Positions 25,328 to 33,755 of a stretch of DNA of 64,000 nucleotides are shown in pieces (positions within the stretch are counted from its first letter, which is position 1; each line of letters starts with the position of its first letter). Made by a program: the position numbers and the translations under genes. The DNA is taken from contig NZ_JAGZSD010000005.1 of the NCBI RefSeq assembly GCF_018381315.1, positions 62,001-126,000 of the forward strand. Reading direction: 5' to 3'. Below the pieces are notes generated by a model. The model was not told where the DNA came from, did not search any database, and saw only the letters and a list, made by a program, of their open reading frames with translations. Source of the stretch: Anaerostipes sp. (GTDB taxonomy: Bacteria; Bacillota; Clostridia; Lachnospirales; Lachnospiraceae).

Positions 25328-28060
25328 TCAAACCTCAGTGCTGTCTAAATATTTCCATTCATACTCTTTGACCGGCATAGGCTTACTGAACAGAAACCCT
25401 TGAACTGTCTTCACTCCGCATTTTTTCAATACCTCTAACTGGGCTTCATTTTCGATTCCTTCAGCAACCAGCTGAATATTCATCTTCTCACAGACTCCTA
25501 CCATCGCCTCCACAATCGTCTGCGCATATTCATTATCAATAATATCTTTTACAAAGCCTTTATCAATTTTTAAGATATCAAATTGTGCTGCTGCCAAAAG
25601 TGCCAGATTTGAGCTCTCCGCACCGAAATCGTCAACGGAGACCCGGAATCCTGCCTCTCTGATCCGGTTGATCTGGTCCTTTAATTCTCTGCAGTCCGCG
25701 GAACAAGTACTCTCTGTGATTTCAATGTCCAGGTACTCTCTGGAGATTTCATAGCGGACGATAACTGCTTCCAGCCTTTCTAAAAAATGATCCTCCATAA
25801 AAGTCGTGCGGGAGAAATTACTGGATATTGGGAAGAGTGTCCTTCCCTGCGCTTTCCAGTCCTGAAGCTGGGCACATACCCTGTCAAAAACATAAAAATC
25901 TATTTTGCTGACTTGCCTGGCTCCTTCCAAAACAGGGATAAATTTATCCGGAGGCTGAATGATTCCTTCATCATCTAAATAACGCACCAATGCCTCTGCT
26001 CCAACTACCCTGCGGGTCTCTATATCCATTTTTGCCTGCAGGTAAACCTGGAACTGTTTGTTCGATATTTTTTCCTTTAAAACATCCGGGTCACATAAAA
26101 AATCCAAAACATCATTCTGATGTCTGTAGCGCCCTGTTTCATGATGATTATGGTAAAACCGCTTTTTGTCGGCATACATATATTCATCTGCCGTTTTAAT
26201 AATCTTTTCGATGTCATGGCAGTTTGGGGCCCACTTAAATCCAATGGCTGTCCTGCATTCGCTGTGAGCAAAATTATTTCTCAGTCTGTGTATATTTTCT
26301 TTAAAGCTTTCCTCACTTAGATCTGTACATAGAATGATAAATTCATCCCCGCCTATACGGTAAAAACTGCCCTCTGTAAAACTGTCTTTGACCGTCCTGG
26401 CACATTCCTTTAACAGATCATCGCCGGAGTCATGTCCCAAATGGTCATTGATTTCTTTGAGTCCGTTTACATCAAGATATACGACACCCACTGAATGCTC
26501 CTTGCCCTGAAGATTATCTACATCCTGGATATAGCGGTTTCTGTTGAAGAAGGAAGTCAGTGTATCTAAATAACTCAGGCGGTACAATTCCTTTTCGTCT
26601 TCATTTCTCCTGATCGCCAGCATGATATAGTAGCGCAGAGTTTCAAGAAATGTTGCTGCATTTTCCATCAGGCCCTGTGGCGGATTATCCAGTCCGATCA
26701 ATCCATCCAGCTTTCCGTCGCGCTCCAGTGGAACCATAACAACAGATTTGATTCCCTGCTGTAAGAGGAACTCATACTCAAGGGGCATAGAACATTTGAT
26801 ATTTTCGATATCTTTTATGACTACATTTTTTTGATCCTCAAACATATTCAGCCAATATGCAAAGTCTGATTTAGGCAGTTTCTGCAGATTGTCTATCTGG
26901 GGAGTGATATCCTCTCTGCACCACTCTGCAATATTGGTTAAGTAATCTCCATGAATTGAAAAAACATAGGAACGTTCTGCAAAAAACAGTTCCCCTAATT
27001 GTCTCAAAACATGTCTGGTGGCATCCAGCATGTCCTGGTTCTGATAAAGTTCCCGTATACATTTGACAAGAATACTGTCTCTTTCTAAGCGGGCTTTCAG
27101 TTCTTTTTTTTCATTAGCCGCATCTGTAATGTCAAACGCAATCTCCATTCTGGCCAGCCGGCCTTCCCACTCCATCAACCGGTCCTTTAACAGATAGTGC
27201 CGTTTTGTAATGGGATTGGTATGTTCCCATGTATAATTCTCATCCTTTGCCAACATTTCATTTGGACAAAACGGACACGGGGCATCCAGCCCCTGTATGA
27301 CTTTATAACACTTCTGATTCTTTTCATCGCTGATATGAAAGGTTTTCTTACCTACATCATTTGCAAACAGCAGTTCATATGTGTTCACATCTGATACATA
27401 CATAAGCTCTGACATTTCGTTGATGGGAATGAGCATTTCCTCAAAACGTTTTGACAGCTGTTCGCTCTTGCGCATGTTCTCCTTCTCAGCCTCGATCAGC
27501 TTTTTGCGGCGCTTTTCCTGATACACAGCAAAAAAAGTGCACACCGCTGCCATCAGGATAAAAATAAGGTTGATGTAAAATAGTAAATTCCGTGCATCTT
27601 GTACAACTTCTTCAGTATAAACTTCCGCTGTATCTACGGTTTCATCCGCCAAGTAAAAAAACTCTTCACTCAGTTTAAAAAGTTTATCTCCGGAAACATT
27701 TCCCTTTCTGTAACGATAAATCTCCTTTTTAATGGCAGCCCATTTCCTGCTCAGGTTCGATACTGCCTTTTGATAATCCCCGCTCTTAATCTTTATTAAA
27801 TCTAAATCATCACTTCCATTGGAAAGTCCGTCCAAAATATTATCCACGCGTTTGATCAGATCATCATCCGGTACATGATTCAATTCTTTTTTTATTGATC
27901 TCTGGGTGGCACCGCGAATAATCCCGGTGTAATTTATAACGCGGGCATTTCCCTGAAGATTCATAATCGAATGTATTGACATAATTCCCGTCAACATCAG
28001 CGCAAGACATAAAATAAAGGGAACAACTCCGATTCTCAGTCTCGAAAGTATTTTTCTCAT
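25328..28060 (-). CDS. Membrane GGDEF-EAL receptor for cyclic di-GMP turnover
   Basis: A 910-residue signalling protein. TM1 ~12-32, an extracellular helical sensor (~33-162), TM2 ~163-182, a PAS-like domain (~205-325) that includes CPFCP, a GAF domain (~340-490), GGDEF (~495-640) and EAL (~655-905). The cyclase motif RIGGDEF is intact, but the I-site RxxD expected just before it reads FTEG, so product inhibition is probably absent. The EAL domain keeps EALVRY, DDFG, ILKIDKGF and AEGIE, so hydrolysis is likely. The protein may therefore make and break c-di-GMP in response to an extracellular signal plus GAF and PAS inputs. Single-gene unit. Confidence 0.9.
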   Translation of the reverse strand: MRKILSRLRIGVVPFILCLALMLTGIMSIHSIMNLQGNARVINYTGIIRGATQRSIKKELNHVPDDDLIKRVDNILDGLSNGSDDLDLIKIKSGDYQKAVSNLSRKWAAIKKEIYRYRKGNVSGDKLFKLSEEFFYLADETVDTAEVYTEEVVQDARNLLFYINLIFILMAAVCTFFAVYQEKRRKKLIEAEKENMRKSEQLSKRFEEMLIPINEMSELMYVSDVNTYELLFANDVGKKTFHISDEKNQKCYKVIQGLDAPCPFCPNEMLAKDENYTWEHTNPITKRHYLLKDRLMEWEGRLARMEIAFDITDAANEKKELKARLERDSILVKCIRELYQNQDMLDATRHVLRQLGELFFAERSYVFSIHGDYLTNIAEWCREDITPQIDNLQKLPKSDFAYWLNMFEDQKNVVIKDIENIKCSMPLEYEFLLQQGIKSVVMVPLERDGKLDGLIGLDNPPQGLMENAATFLETLRYYIMLAIRRNEDEKELYRLSYLDTLTSFFNRNRYIQDVDNLQGKEHSVGVVYLDVNGLKEINDHLGHDSGDDLLKECARTVKDSFTEGSFYRIGGDEFIILCTDLSEESFKENIHRLRNNFAHSECRTAIGFKWAPNCHDIEKIIKTADEYMYADKKRFYHNHHETGRYRHQNDVLDFLCDPDVLKEKISNKQFQVYLQAKMDIETRRVVGAEALVRYLDDEGIIQPPDKFIPVLEGARQVSKIDFYVFDRVCAQLQDWKAQGRTLFPISSNFSRTTFMEDHFLERLEAVIVRYEISREYLDIEITESTCSADCRELKDQINRIREAGFRVSVDDFGAESSNLALLAAAQFDILKIDKGFVKDIIDNEYAQTIVEAMVGVCEKMNIQLVAEGIENEAQLEVLKKCGVKTVQGFLFSKPMPVKEYEWKYLDSTEV

Positions 28061-28180
28061 TCACAAAATCCTCTTTGCTTTCTATAATCCATGATACATG
28101 CGGGGACTTTTTTGCAGCCATGTGCATCATGCCCAAGAGGCTTTTTTATCCCATAAAAAGGTTCAGAATTTTTTCTGATG

Positions 28181-28233
28181 CAACAAAACACCACCTGTTT
28201 TTGATACATCTATTATACCAAAAACAGGTGGTG
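28181..28233 (-). terminator. Terminator of the 59-codon small membrane protein gene
   Basis: A perfect 15-bp stem (28189-28203 with 28219-28233, arms around CACCACCTGTTTTTG) with a 15-nt loop, followed by TTTTG on the minus strand. The loop contains TTGGTATAAT, an extended -10 that may start the GGDEF-EAL transcript. Confidence 0.75.
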
Positions 28234-28243
28234 CTTTCCATTT

Positions 28244-28423
28244 TTATTTCTGATGTTTGCTGTCCGATGGTTTCTGTTTTTCTTTGCCTGCATAGGTGTT
28301 ATTGTCGCATGTATTGTTGTTTCCGATCTCAACTCCCTTTTTTACAGGGGATAATAAAAATCCGATCACTACACCCAGCCAGAGCCAAAACCCTCCGAAG
28401 AAAAATGCTTCCTTTTTTGTCAT
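28244..28423 (-). CDS. Small single-span membrane protein, unknown function
   Basis: A 59-residue gene with all the marks of a real unit: promoter TTGATT-17-TATAAT, ribosome binding site AGGAGG 8 bases before the ATG, and its own 15-bp terminator. The product starts MTKKEAFFFGGFWLWLGVVI and continues GFLLSPVKKG, one N-terminal transmembrane helix, then a polar tail rich in N, K and Q (NNNTCDNNTYAGKEKQKPSD) with a single Cys. The GFLLSPxKG junction recalls YtxH-like proteins, but the resemblance is too short to name it. Confidence 0.75.
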   Translation of the reverse strand: MTKKEAFFFGGFWLWLGVVIGFLLSPVKKGVEIGNNNTCDNNTYAGKEKQKPSDSKHQK

Positions 28424-28449
28424 AATGAGTTCCTCCTTTGATTGTCTCC

Positions 28450-28478
28450 ATTATAACATTCGGTATGCCCGAAATCAA
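28450..28478 (-). promoter_or_regulatory. Promoter of the small membrane protein gene
   Basis: TTGATT, 17-bp spacer, TATAAT on the minus strand, 27 bases before the ATG at 28423. It begins just after the stop codon of the HAD-IIA gene at 28485. Confidence 0.75.
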
Positions 28479-28484
28479 CGGAGG

Positions 28485-29279
28485 CTAAAGAACCTCTGTA
28501 ATATCAGCCAGAGAATCCACAATCACATCCGGCTTCACGTCACTCTTCTCCACATCTTCCAGAGTGCTCTCCCCTGACAGCACCAGGATCGAAGTCACAG
28601 GGCTTCCGTCGGCCACAGCAATATCCGTATATAACCGGTCGCCTACAATAGCGATCTCTTCCGGCCGGTACCCTGACTGCTCTACAAAATAATTCAGAGT
28701 GTGCTTTGAAGGTTTCCCAAAAAATTCAGGGAAGCGTCCCGTGGATGCCTCCACAAGTTTTGCCATAGAACCGCAGTCCGGTATGAAGTTCCCTCCTTCC
28801 ATCGGGCAGTTCCAGTCTGGGTTGATCCCGTAGTAAGTACAGCCGTTCCTCACATAATGACATGCTTTGGATATCTTCTCATAGGTAAGTGTGGTGTCAA
28901 ATCCAAGGATCACAATATCCGGATCTTCCTCCACCAGCGGCATATCAAATGCTTCAAACTCTTTTAGAAGTGAAGGTGTTCCCACCACATAAAGAGTTTC
29001 CCCCGGATGGTTTTTCTTTAAATACTGGATCATCACATGGCTTGAGATCATCATCTGCTCCGGTGTGATGGAAATTCCCATGCCGGAAAGTTTATCAATA
29101 TAGGCCTGCTGGCTTTTGGAAGAATTATTGGTAAAGAAATAATACTCCCTCTCTGTATCTTCCACTTTCTTTAAAAAATCCTGGGTAAACGGAAATAAGT
29201 CATTTCCCAGATAAATAGTTCCGTCCATATCGAGCACAAAACATTTGATATCTTTCACTGCCTGAATATTCTGCTTCAT
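28485..29279 (-). CDS. HAD-IIA family phosphatase (NagD/AraL-like)
   Basis: A 264-residue HAD-IIA hydrolase: motif I FVLDMDGTIYLGNDLFPFTQ, motif II FFTNNSSKS, cap domain ~80-190, then GKPSKHTLNYF and IVGDRLYTDIAVADGS. NagD/AraL-type enzymes remove phosphate from sugar and polyol phosphates and guard against their build-up. It starts 12 bases after the stop of the downstream copy of the glycerol-1-phosphate dehydrogenase-like gene and is co-transcribed with it. In context it could clear excess polyol or sugar phosphate from the PTS pathway. Confidence 0.88.
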   Translation of the reverse strand: MKQNIQAVKDIKCFVLDMDGTIYLGNDLFPFTQDFLKKVEDTEREYYFFTNNSSKSQQAYIDKLSGMGISITPEQMMISSHVMIQYLKKNHPGETLYVVGTPSLLKEFEAFDMPLVEEDPDIVILGFDTTLTYEKISKACHYVRNGCTYYGINPDWNCPMEGGNFIPDCGSMAKLVEASTGRFPEFFGKPSKHTLNYFVEQSGYRPEEIAIVGDRLYTDIAVADGSPVTSILVLSGESTLEDVEKSDVKPDVIVDSLADITEVL

Positions 29280-29291
29280 CTGCTTTTCTCC

Positions 29292-30476
29292 TTATTCTTC
29301 GTCATAAAACCGATGCGTAATCTTCTCCGCAATTTCCTGCATCTTTCCTTTTTCCACTGCCAGGTCTAAAACACTATAGCGGTCCCTGACCTTATATCCG
29401 TCGAGCAGGCTCTGATAAAACAGATCCCTGTCAATACCGATCTCTTTTGGTGATACCGGAGCACCCACTGTCTTTAACAGTCCTTCCACATACTCTCTGG
29501 ACGGCGCCAGCTTCTTGGCCGCTTCCGGTATATCATCTCCCATAATCTCAAAGATCTCTGCAATGATCGGTGTTGCGATTCCGACTTTGATGCCGTGAAG
29601 CTCCGGATACTTGTTCCTTGCAATAAACTCCATCTCCCAGTAATGGCTCAGCATATGTTCCGCTCCGGATGCAGGGCGGGATACCCCGATCAGTCCCATA
29701 GCTACACCGGTAAGAGTCAGCGCTTCGATCAGATAAAGAACTGCTTCCTCATCCCTGTCTGCCAATGCCTCTGCGCTTTTGGTTACTTTGTCGAGGGCTT
29801 TCTGTACCAGCGTCACACAAGTCTCACAGCAGTATTCTCCTGTCTTCTCCTTGGATAAATACCAGTCTGCAAGTGCTGTAAGCTTCCCTATCACATCACC
29901 GAAGCCGGCACGGATCATGTGCATAGGAGCCTGCTTCATAATGTCTGTATCTCCAAGAATTCCATAAGGCAGAGTTGCGATGAAAGAAATCTTCTTTCCG
30001 CCCAGAATCAGCGGGGCACCGTCTGATGCATATCCATCCATAGAAGGAGCTGTACATACAACAATGTATGGAATTTTTGTCCTTGCTGACATATATTTTA
30101 CCATATCATTTAAGGTTCCGGAACCCACTGCAATCAAAACATCCGTCTCAGGCTCCAGATTTAAGAACATGGTTCCTGCAGCGTGCTCATCCGGGATCAG
30201 GATATCTTCCCCTGAATCCAAGACAACGCTTTTCACCTGAAATCCTTCATCCTTCAGCAGTTTTTCTGCGGTTTCCCCTGCCGCCTTATATGTATTGTTA
30301 TCACTCAGCATGTAGACTTTCTTTGCGCCGAGGCCCTTCACCATTTCCGGCAGTTCTTTTATCACTCCCTGGCCCATCACTAACTTGTCAATATCCAACG
30401 TATGATGTCTTCCGCAGCTGCAGTCAAAACTTGCCTTTGCCATTTCATTCATAGAATAGTTTAAGATCTCATCCAT
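29292..30476 (-). CDS. sn-glycerol-1-phosphate dehydrogenase-family enzyme, copy 1 (AraM/EgsA-like)
   Basis: A 394-residue iron-type/AraM-family dehydrogenase. Features: MGQGVIKELPEMVKGLGAKK, NAD-binding AVGSGTLNDMVKYMSAR, metal-region GYASDGAPLI, GAEHMLSHYWEM and ELHGIKVGIATPI. The family interconverts glycerol 1-phosphate and dihydroxyacetone phosphate, but PTS clusters use relatives to oxidise polyol phosphates to keto-sugar phosphates. It is strongly similar along its whole length to the copy at 31148-32326 (for example identical YWEM and TGVAMGLIGVSRPASG blocks), so it arose by duplication. It appears to have its own control region (30590-30660). Not proven to act on glycerol phosphate. 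Confidence 0.88.
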   Translation of the reverse strand: MDEILNYSMNEMAKASFDCSCGRHHTLDIDKLVMGQGVIKELPEMVKGLGAKKVYMLSDNNTYKAAGETAEKLLKDEGFQVKSVVLDSGEDILIPDEHAAGTMFLNLEPETDVLIAVGSGTLNDMVKYMSARTKIPYIVVCTAPSMDGYASDGAPLILGGKKISFIATLPYGILGDTDIMKQAPMHMIRAGFGDVIGKLTALADWYLSKEKTGEYCCETCVTLVQKALDKVTKSAEALADRDEEAVLYLIEALTLTGVAMGLIGVSRPASGAEHMLSHYWEMEFIARNKYPELHGIKVGIATPIIAEIFEIMGDDIPEAAKKLAPSREYVEGLLKTVGAPVSPKEIGIDRDLFYQSLLDGYKVRDRYSVLDLAVEKGKMQEIAEKITHRFYDEE

Positions 30477-30589
30477 TTTGTTTCCTCCCGAATCTCAATT
30501 CCAAATAACGTTACCACTTGCAACATAAACAATACCACTGGTAATATATTTTCATTTTACTTCTATTCGGAGATAAAATCCACCCCTAC

Positions 30590-30660
30590 TCATAGAACAT
30601 TTGTATAAATTCATTATTTATTGCTATTATACAGGCATTTGTATAAATCCAGCTGACTTG
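30590..30660 (-). promoter_or_regulatory. Putative operator/promoter region of dehydrogenase copy 1
   Basis: On the minus strand ATTTATACAAATG occurs twice, at about 30600-30612 and 30639-30651 (39 bp apart), with TATAAT between them. The core TTATACA also appears in the promoter blocks at 32820 and 34745, suggesting one regulator. Confidence 0.5.
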
Positions 30661-30692
30661 CAGTTCAGCGGCACGGATATCCCAACGCTGTT

Positions 30693-30742
30693 TTGCCGCA
30701 GTCTCAAAATCTGCACTGGGAGCAGACTTAAGACCGCGGCAA
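30693..30742 (-). other. Long hairpin in the IIA-dehydrogenase intergenic region
   Basis: TTGCCGC-GGTCT pairs with AGACT-GCGGCAA and encloses CTGC/GCAG. No T-run follows, so it looks like an mRNA stability or processing element between the IIA gene and dehydrogenase copy 1 rather than a terminator. Confidence 0.5.
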
Positions 30743-30754
30743 TTCTTAAAACAT

Positions 30755-31135
30755 TTAAATGAATTCTATGGTATTTCCAGGGGCAAGATCGGATGCTGTC
30801 AGCGGCTCCTCCCCCTTTATTGCCTGGACCATAATACATCCGGGCCGTTCTGCCTCAGGACCGCCCTTAAAACTCACAGTACAATGGCCAAGTCCTCTGA
30901 GCGTTTCATTGGCCTCTGAACCTACTGCTGTCACTTCAAACCCTTTTTCATTAATCAGCATTGTATCTCCCGGCTCTATGTTCGCTCTCAGTTCCTCAAT
31001 GGTATGCAGCACACACAGATCTTCAAAGGCCGGCGGTGCATCATCGTTGAACAGAATAATAAAATTGGAATCAGGATCACCTAAAAATGTCAGGGAATCC
31101 TTTCCCAGCTTCTGGATTCTTGTGAAATACTTCAT
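30755..31135 (-). CDS. srlB: PTS glucitol/sorbitol-type IIA component
   Basis: A 126-residue GUT-family IIA (MKYFTRIQKLGKDSLTFLGD, LCVLHTIEELRANIEPGDTM, EANETLRGLGHCTVSFKGG). The phosphorylated His in the family lies in the stretch around LHTIEEL; this copy keeps it. It donates phosphate to the IIB domain of the IIBC protein. It sits between the two dehydrogenase copies, 12 bases after the stop of copy 2, and lies far from the IIC genes, which is unusual but in the same locus and strand. Confidence 0.9.
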   Translation of the reverse strand: MKYFTRIQKLGKDSLTFLGDPDSNFIILFNDDAPPAFEDLCVLHTIEELRANIEPGDTMLINEKGFEVTAVGSEANETLRGLGHCTVSFKGGPEAERPGCIMVQAIKGEEPLTASDLAPGNTIEFI

Positions 31136-31147
31136 CTCATCTCTCCC

Positions 31148-32326
31148 TTACTGATAAATACGGTTGGTTATTTTCTCGGCGATCTCCTCAAGTCTTCCCG
31201 TTTTCAGGGCAAGTTCCAGGATACTGTACCGGTTCCTTACTTTATATCCTTCCAGGATACTGTTATAGAACAGTTCTCTGTCAATCCCAATGTCCGTCGG
31301 ATACACCGGTGCTCCCACTGTCTTTAAGAGGCCCTCCACGTATTCCCTGGAAGGTGCCAGCGCCATGGCCTCTTTTGGCACTTCATCTCTCATCATCTCA
31401 AAGATCTCTGCGACCACCGGGGTGGCAATCCCCACTTTAATTCCATGCAGTTCCGGAAACTTCCCTTTTGCAATGAAATCCATCTCCCAGTAGTGGCTCA
31501 GCATATGCTCTGCCCCGGAAGCCGGACGGGATACCCCGATCAATCCCATAGCTACCCCCGTAAGTGTCAGGGCTTCAATAAGATAAAGGACGGCATCATC
31601 ATCCCTCTCTGCCAGTGCTTCAGCACTCTGAGTTACTTTCTCAAGTGCTCTCTGCACGAGAGTAACACAGGTTTCACAGCAGTATTCATCCACTTTCTCC
31701 CTCGCCAGATACCAGTCGGCAAGCGCTGTCAATTTTCCAAGCACATCACCGAATCCGGCATGGATCATATGCATCGGTGCCTGTTTCATGATGTCTGTAT
31801 CCCCGATCACTCCATATGGAAGCGTGGCAACAAAGGATATTTTTCTTCCTTCCAGGATCAAAGGCGCTCCGTCAGCTACATATCCGTCCATGGAAGGTGC
31901 GGTGCAGACGATCACATATGGAATCTTTGTCCTGGCAGACATATATTTTGCCATATCATTGATGGTACCGGAACCTACCGCTACGATCACTGCAGTATCC
32001 GGCTCCAGATTAAGGAACATGGTCCCTGCAGCCTGCTCATTTGGAATCAGAATATCATCTCCGGAATCCAGCATGACATTTTTTACAAGAAAATCATCTG
32101 CCTCCAGGATTGAAAGCACCCGGTCCCCTGCTGCCTTAAATGTATGGTTGTCGCTGAGCATATACACCTTCCTGCCCCTAAACGGCTCCAATACATTAGA
32201 AAGCTCTTTGAGAACTCCCTGACCCATGATGATATGTTTAATATCTAATGTGTGATGTTTTCCGCAGCTGCAGTCGAAATCAGCGCCTGCCATTTCATTC
32301 ATTGAAAAATTTAAAACTTCATCCAT
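31148..32326 (-). CDS. sn-glycerol-1-phosphate dehydrogenase-family enzyme, copy 2
   Basis: A 392-residue paralogue of the protein at 29292-30476; N-termini read MDE(I/V)LN(Y/F)SMNEMA and both contain FDCSCG(R/K)HHTLDI. Metal-binding-type motifs GYVADGAPLI, GAEHMLSHYWEMDF and ELHGIKVGIATPVV are intact, so both copies should be active. It follows rpiB by 15 bases with AGGAGG before the ATG. Two copies in one polyol locus may handle two epimeric polyol phosphates or form a heteromer. Substrate assignment is inference. Confidence 0.88.
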   Translation of the reverse strand: MDEVLNFSMNEMAGADFDCSCGKHHTLDIKHIIMGQGVLKELSNVLEPFRGRKVYMLSDNHTFKAAGDRVLSILEADDFLVKNVMLDSGDDILIPNEQAAGTMFLNLEPDTAVIVAVGSGTINDMAKYMSARTKIPYVIVCTAPSMDGYVADGAPLILEGRKISFVATLPYGVIGDTDIMKQAPMHMIHAGFGDVLGKLTALADWYLAREKVDEYCCETCVTLVQRALEKVTQSAEALAERDDDAVLYLIEALTLTGVAMGLIGVSRPASGAEHMLSHYWEMDFIAKGKFPELHGIKVGIATPVVAEIFEMMRDEVPKEAMALAPSREYVEGLLKTVGAPVYPTDIGIDRELFYNSILEGYKVRNRYSILELALKTGRLEEIAEKITNRIYQ

Positions 32327-32341
32327 ATGCTCTCCTCCTGC

Positions 32342-32791
32342 CTACTTGCTGAACTGTTTTTCGTAATAAGTGATCCGCTCCACCTTTTCTGTAGAAGGCC
32401 CGTCTTTAAACTCAAGGCCCATCCAGATATCCAGCAGATAAAGTGCCAGCTGAGGTGCCACCACCCTTGCGCCCATGCACATAACATTTCCGTCATTGCT
32501 TAAAATTGAGCGTTCCGCAGAAAATGGATCATGGCAGACAGCTGCCCGGATACCCGGCACTTTGTTTGCCGTCATAGCCATGCCGATGCCGGTTCCGCAC
32601 ACAAGAATTCCCCGGTCACATTCCCCGCTGGTAACTTTCTCACAAGTCTTTACTGCAACATCCGGATACAGAGCACTTTCTCCGGCTTCCACCCCATTAT
32701 CCACATAAGTATGTCCTGTTTCCTCTAATCTCTTTTTGATTGCCTCTTTTAATTCATAAGCTGCTTCGTCACATCCAATTGAAATCTTCAT
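32342..32791 (-). CDS. rpiB: Ribose-5-phosphate isomerase B / sugar-phosphate isomerase (RpiB/LacAB)
   Basis: A 149-residue RpiB-family isomerase. Active-site Cys in LVCGTGIGMAMTANKVPGIRA is present, followed by CHDPFSAERSILSNDGNVM, in which the usual ARxxREHND-type segment is altered (AERSILSNDGN). RpiB converts ribose 5-phosphate and ribulose 5-phosphate; relatives isomerise allose, galactose or xylulose phosphates. It heads a transcript with dehydrogenase copy 2 and the IIA gene, started from the promoter block at 32820-32880. This favours a pentitol pathway that yields ribulose or xylulose 5-phosphate. Confidence 0.88.
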   Translation of the reverse strand: MKISIGCDEAAYELKEAIKKRLEETGHTYVDNGVEAGESALYPDVAVKTCEKVTSGECDRGILVCGTGIGMAMTANKVPGIRAAVCHDPFSAERSILSNDGNVMCMGARVVAPQLALYLLDIWMGLEFKDGPSTEKVERITYYEKQFSK

Positions 32792-32819
32792 ATGTATCTG
32801 CCTCCTTTAATTTTATGTC

Positions 32820-32880
32820 TTTATTTTACCTCTATATTTATGCAAAGTCTATAAAAAATATTGAAATAATGTATAAGTAT
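32820..32880 (-). promoter_or_regulatory. Promoter/operator block upstream of rpiB (shared design)
   Basis: Minus strand: TTATACATTATTTCAA, then -35 TAGACT (32846-32851), 17-bp spacer with TGCATAAA, -10 TAAAAT (32823-32828). The pattern TTATNCA ... TGNATAA forms an inverted pair around the -35. It is nearly the same, base for base and in spacing, as 34745-34805. Confidence 0.75.
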
Positions 32881-32886
32881 TATTTT

Positions 32887-33489
32887 CTATGAAGCATACA
32901 GGCCAAAGCTTGCCACAAAGGCAATCACAACAGCAATCGGCCCTGTAATGACACGGGAATATAATACAGAAGGTACTCCAAGCTCAATTGTCTCAGATTC
33001 ACATTCTGCAAGGCTCAGCCCTACCGGAATGAAATCGCAGCCTACCTGGGCGTTGATTGCAAACAGCGCGGGCAGTGCATACTGGGCCGGAATCTTTCCC
33101 ATGGCAATCTGGGATCCCAGCAGTGTTCCGACTACCTGGGCGATCACAGCTCCCGGACCAAGCACCGGTGATAAAAACGGCATGGCACAAATCAGGGAAA
33201 TGATCAGCATTCCCGGCAGTGTCGCACATAAAGGTGAAATGGTTTTGGCGATAATATTTCCAAGCCCGGTAGCTGTTATAATACCCAGGATTGTGCTGGT
33301 AAACGCCATAAAGGGAAGTATATTTTTCACTACCATGTCAATGGTTTCACGTCCTGCGGCAAAGAATTTTCCTACTACCTGCCCCACACCGATTCCAAGC
33401 CTTGTAATCAGACCCGGCTGTTCCGCAGCTTCTTCCGTCCTTTTGTCCCGTCCGCTTTCTTTATTCTCTTCCGGCGCTTTCTTTTCCAT
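32887..33489 (-). CDS. Residual IIC part of the broken glucitol-type IIBC (possible re-initiation)
   Basis: From an ATG at 33489 (MEKKAPEENKESGRDKRTEE) with GGGGAGG five bases before it, 200 residues in the frame of the IIC-like half can be translated: a soluble linker to ~32, then about four to five membrane segments with the family motifs listed for the pseudogene. If made, it would lack any IIB domain and could not phosphorylate substrate, unless another IIB acts in trans. Confidence 0.45.
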   Translation of the reverse strand: MEKKAPEENKESGRDKRTEEAAEQPGLITRLGIGVGQVVGKFFAAGRETIDMVVKNILPFMAFTSTILGIITATGLGNIIAKTISPLCATLPGMLIISLICAMPFLSPVLGPGAVIAQVVGTLLGSQIAMGKIPAQYALPALFAINAQVGCDFIPVGLSLAECESETIELGVPSVLYSRVITGPIAVVIAFVASFGLYAS

Positions 33490-33755
33490 GACAGCCTCCC
33501 CGTCTGCATAGGAAAGGCAGCTTTCGTCCACCGCAGATACATAGCGATGGCCACCAGGATTTCTTCGTCAGGCACATTGTTCTTATGTCCGTCCACCGCT
33601 TCCCCGCCGGTCATCTCAGCAAGCTTTGCTCCCAGCGGATGAATGCCGCCTATGGCTGTCATACATAAGATTTTTCTGCATTTTTCTGTTGCCTGTACTA
33701 CAAGCGGCCCTCCGAATCCTCCGGAGCCTGCGGTGATCTTTACTGGCTTATTCAT
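32887..33755 (-). pseudogene. srlE: PTS glucitol/sorbitol-type IIBC, frame broken by apparent internal deletion
   Basis: The N-terminal IIB part reads MNKPVKITAGSGGFGGPLVV ... DEEILVAIA in one frame and then runs into foreign sequence until a stop at 33408. The rest continues in another frame as RYVSAVDESCLSYADGEAVM and the intact IIC-like region (AGRETIDMVVKNILPFMAF, SPVLGPGAVIAQVVG, CDFIPVGLSLAE). In remembered family members, DCGGTxRCGIYPK with the phospho-Cys and about 40 more residues lie between VAVI and YVSGV. That segment is missing and the frame is shifted. Either the gene is dead or the sequence has an error. A IIC-only protein could still arise by re-initiation at 33489. Confidence 0.75.
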
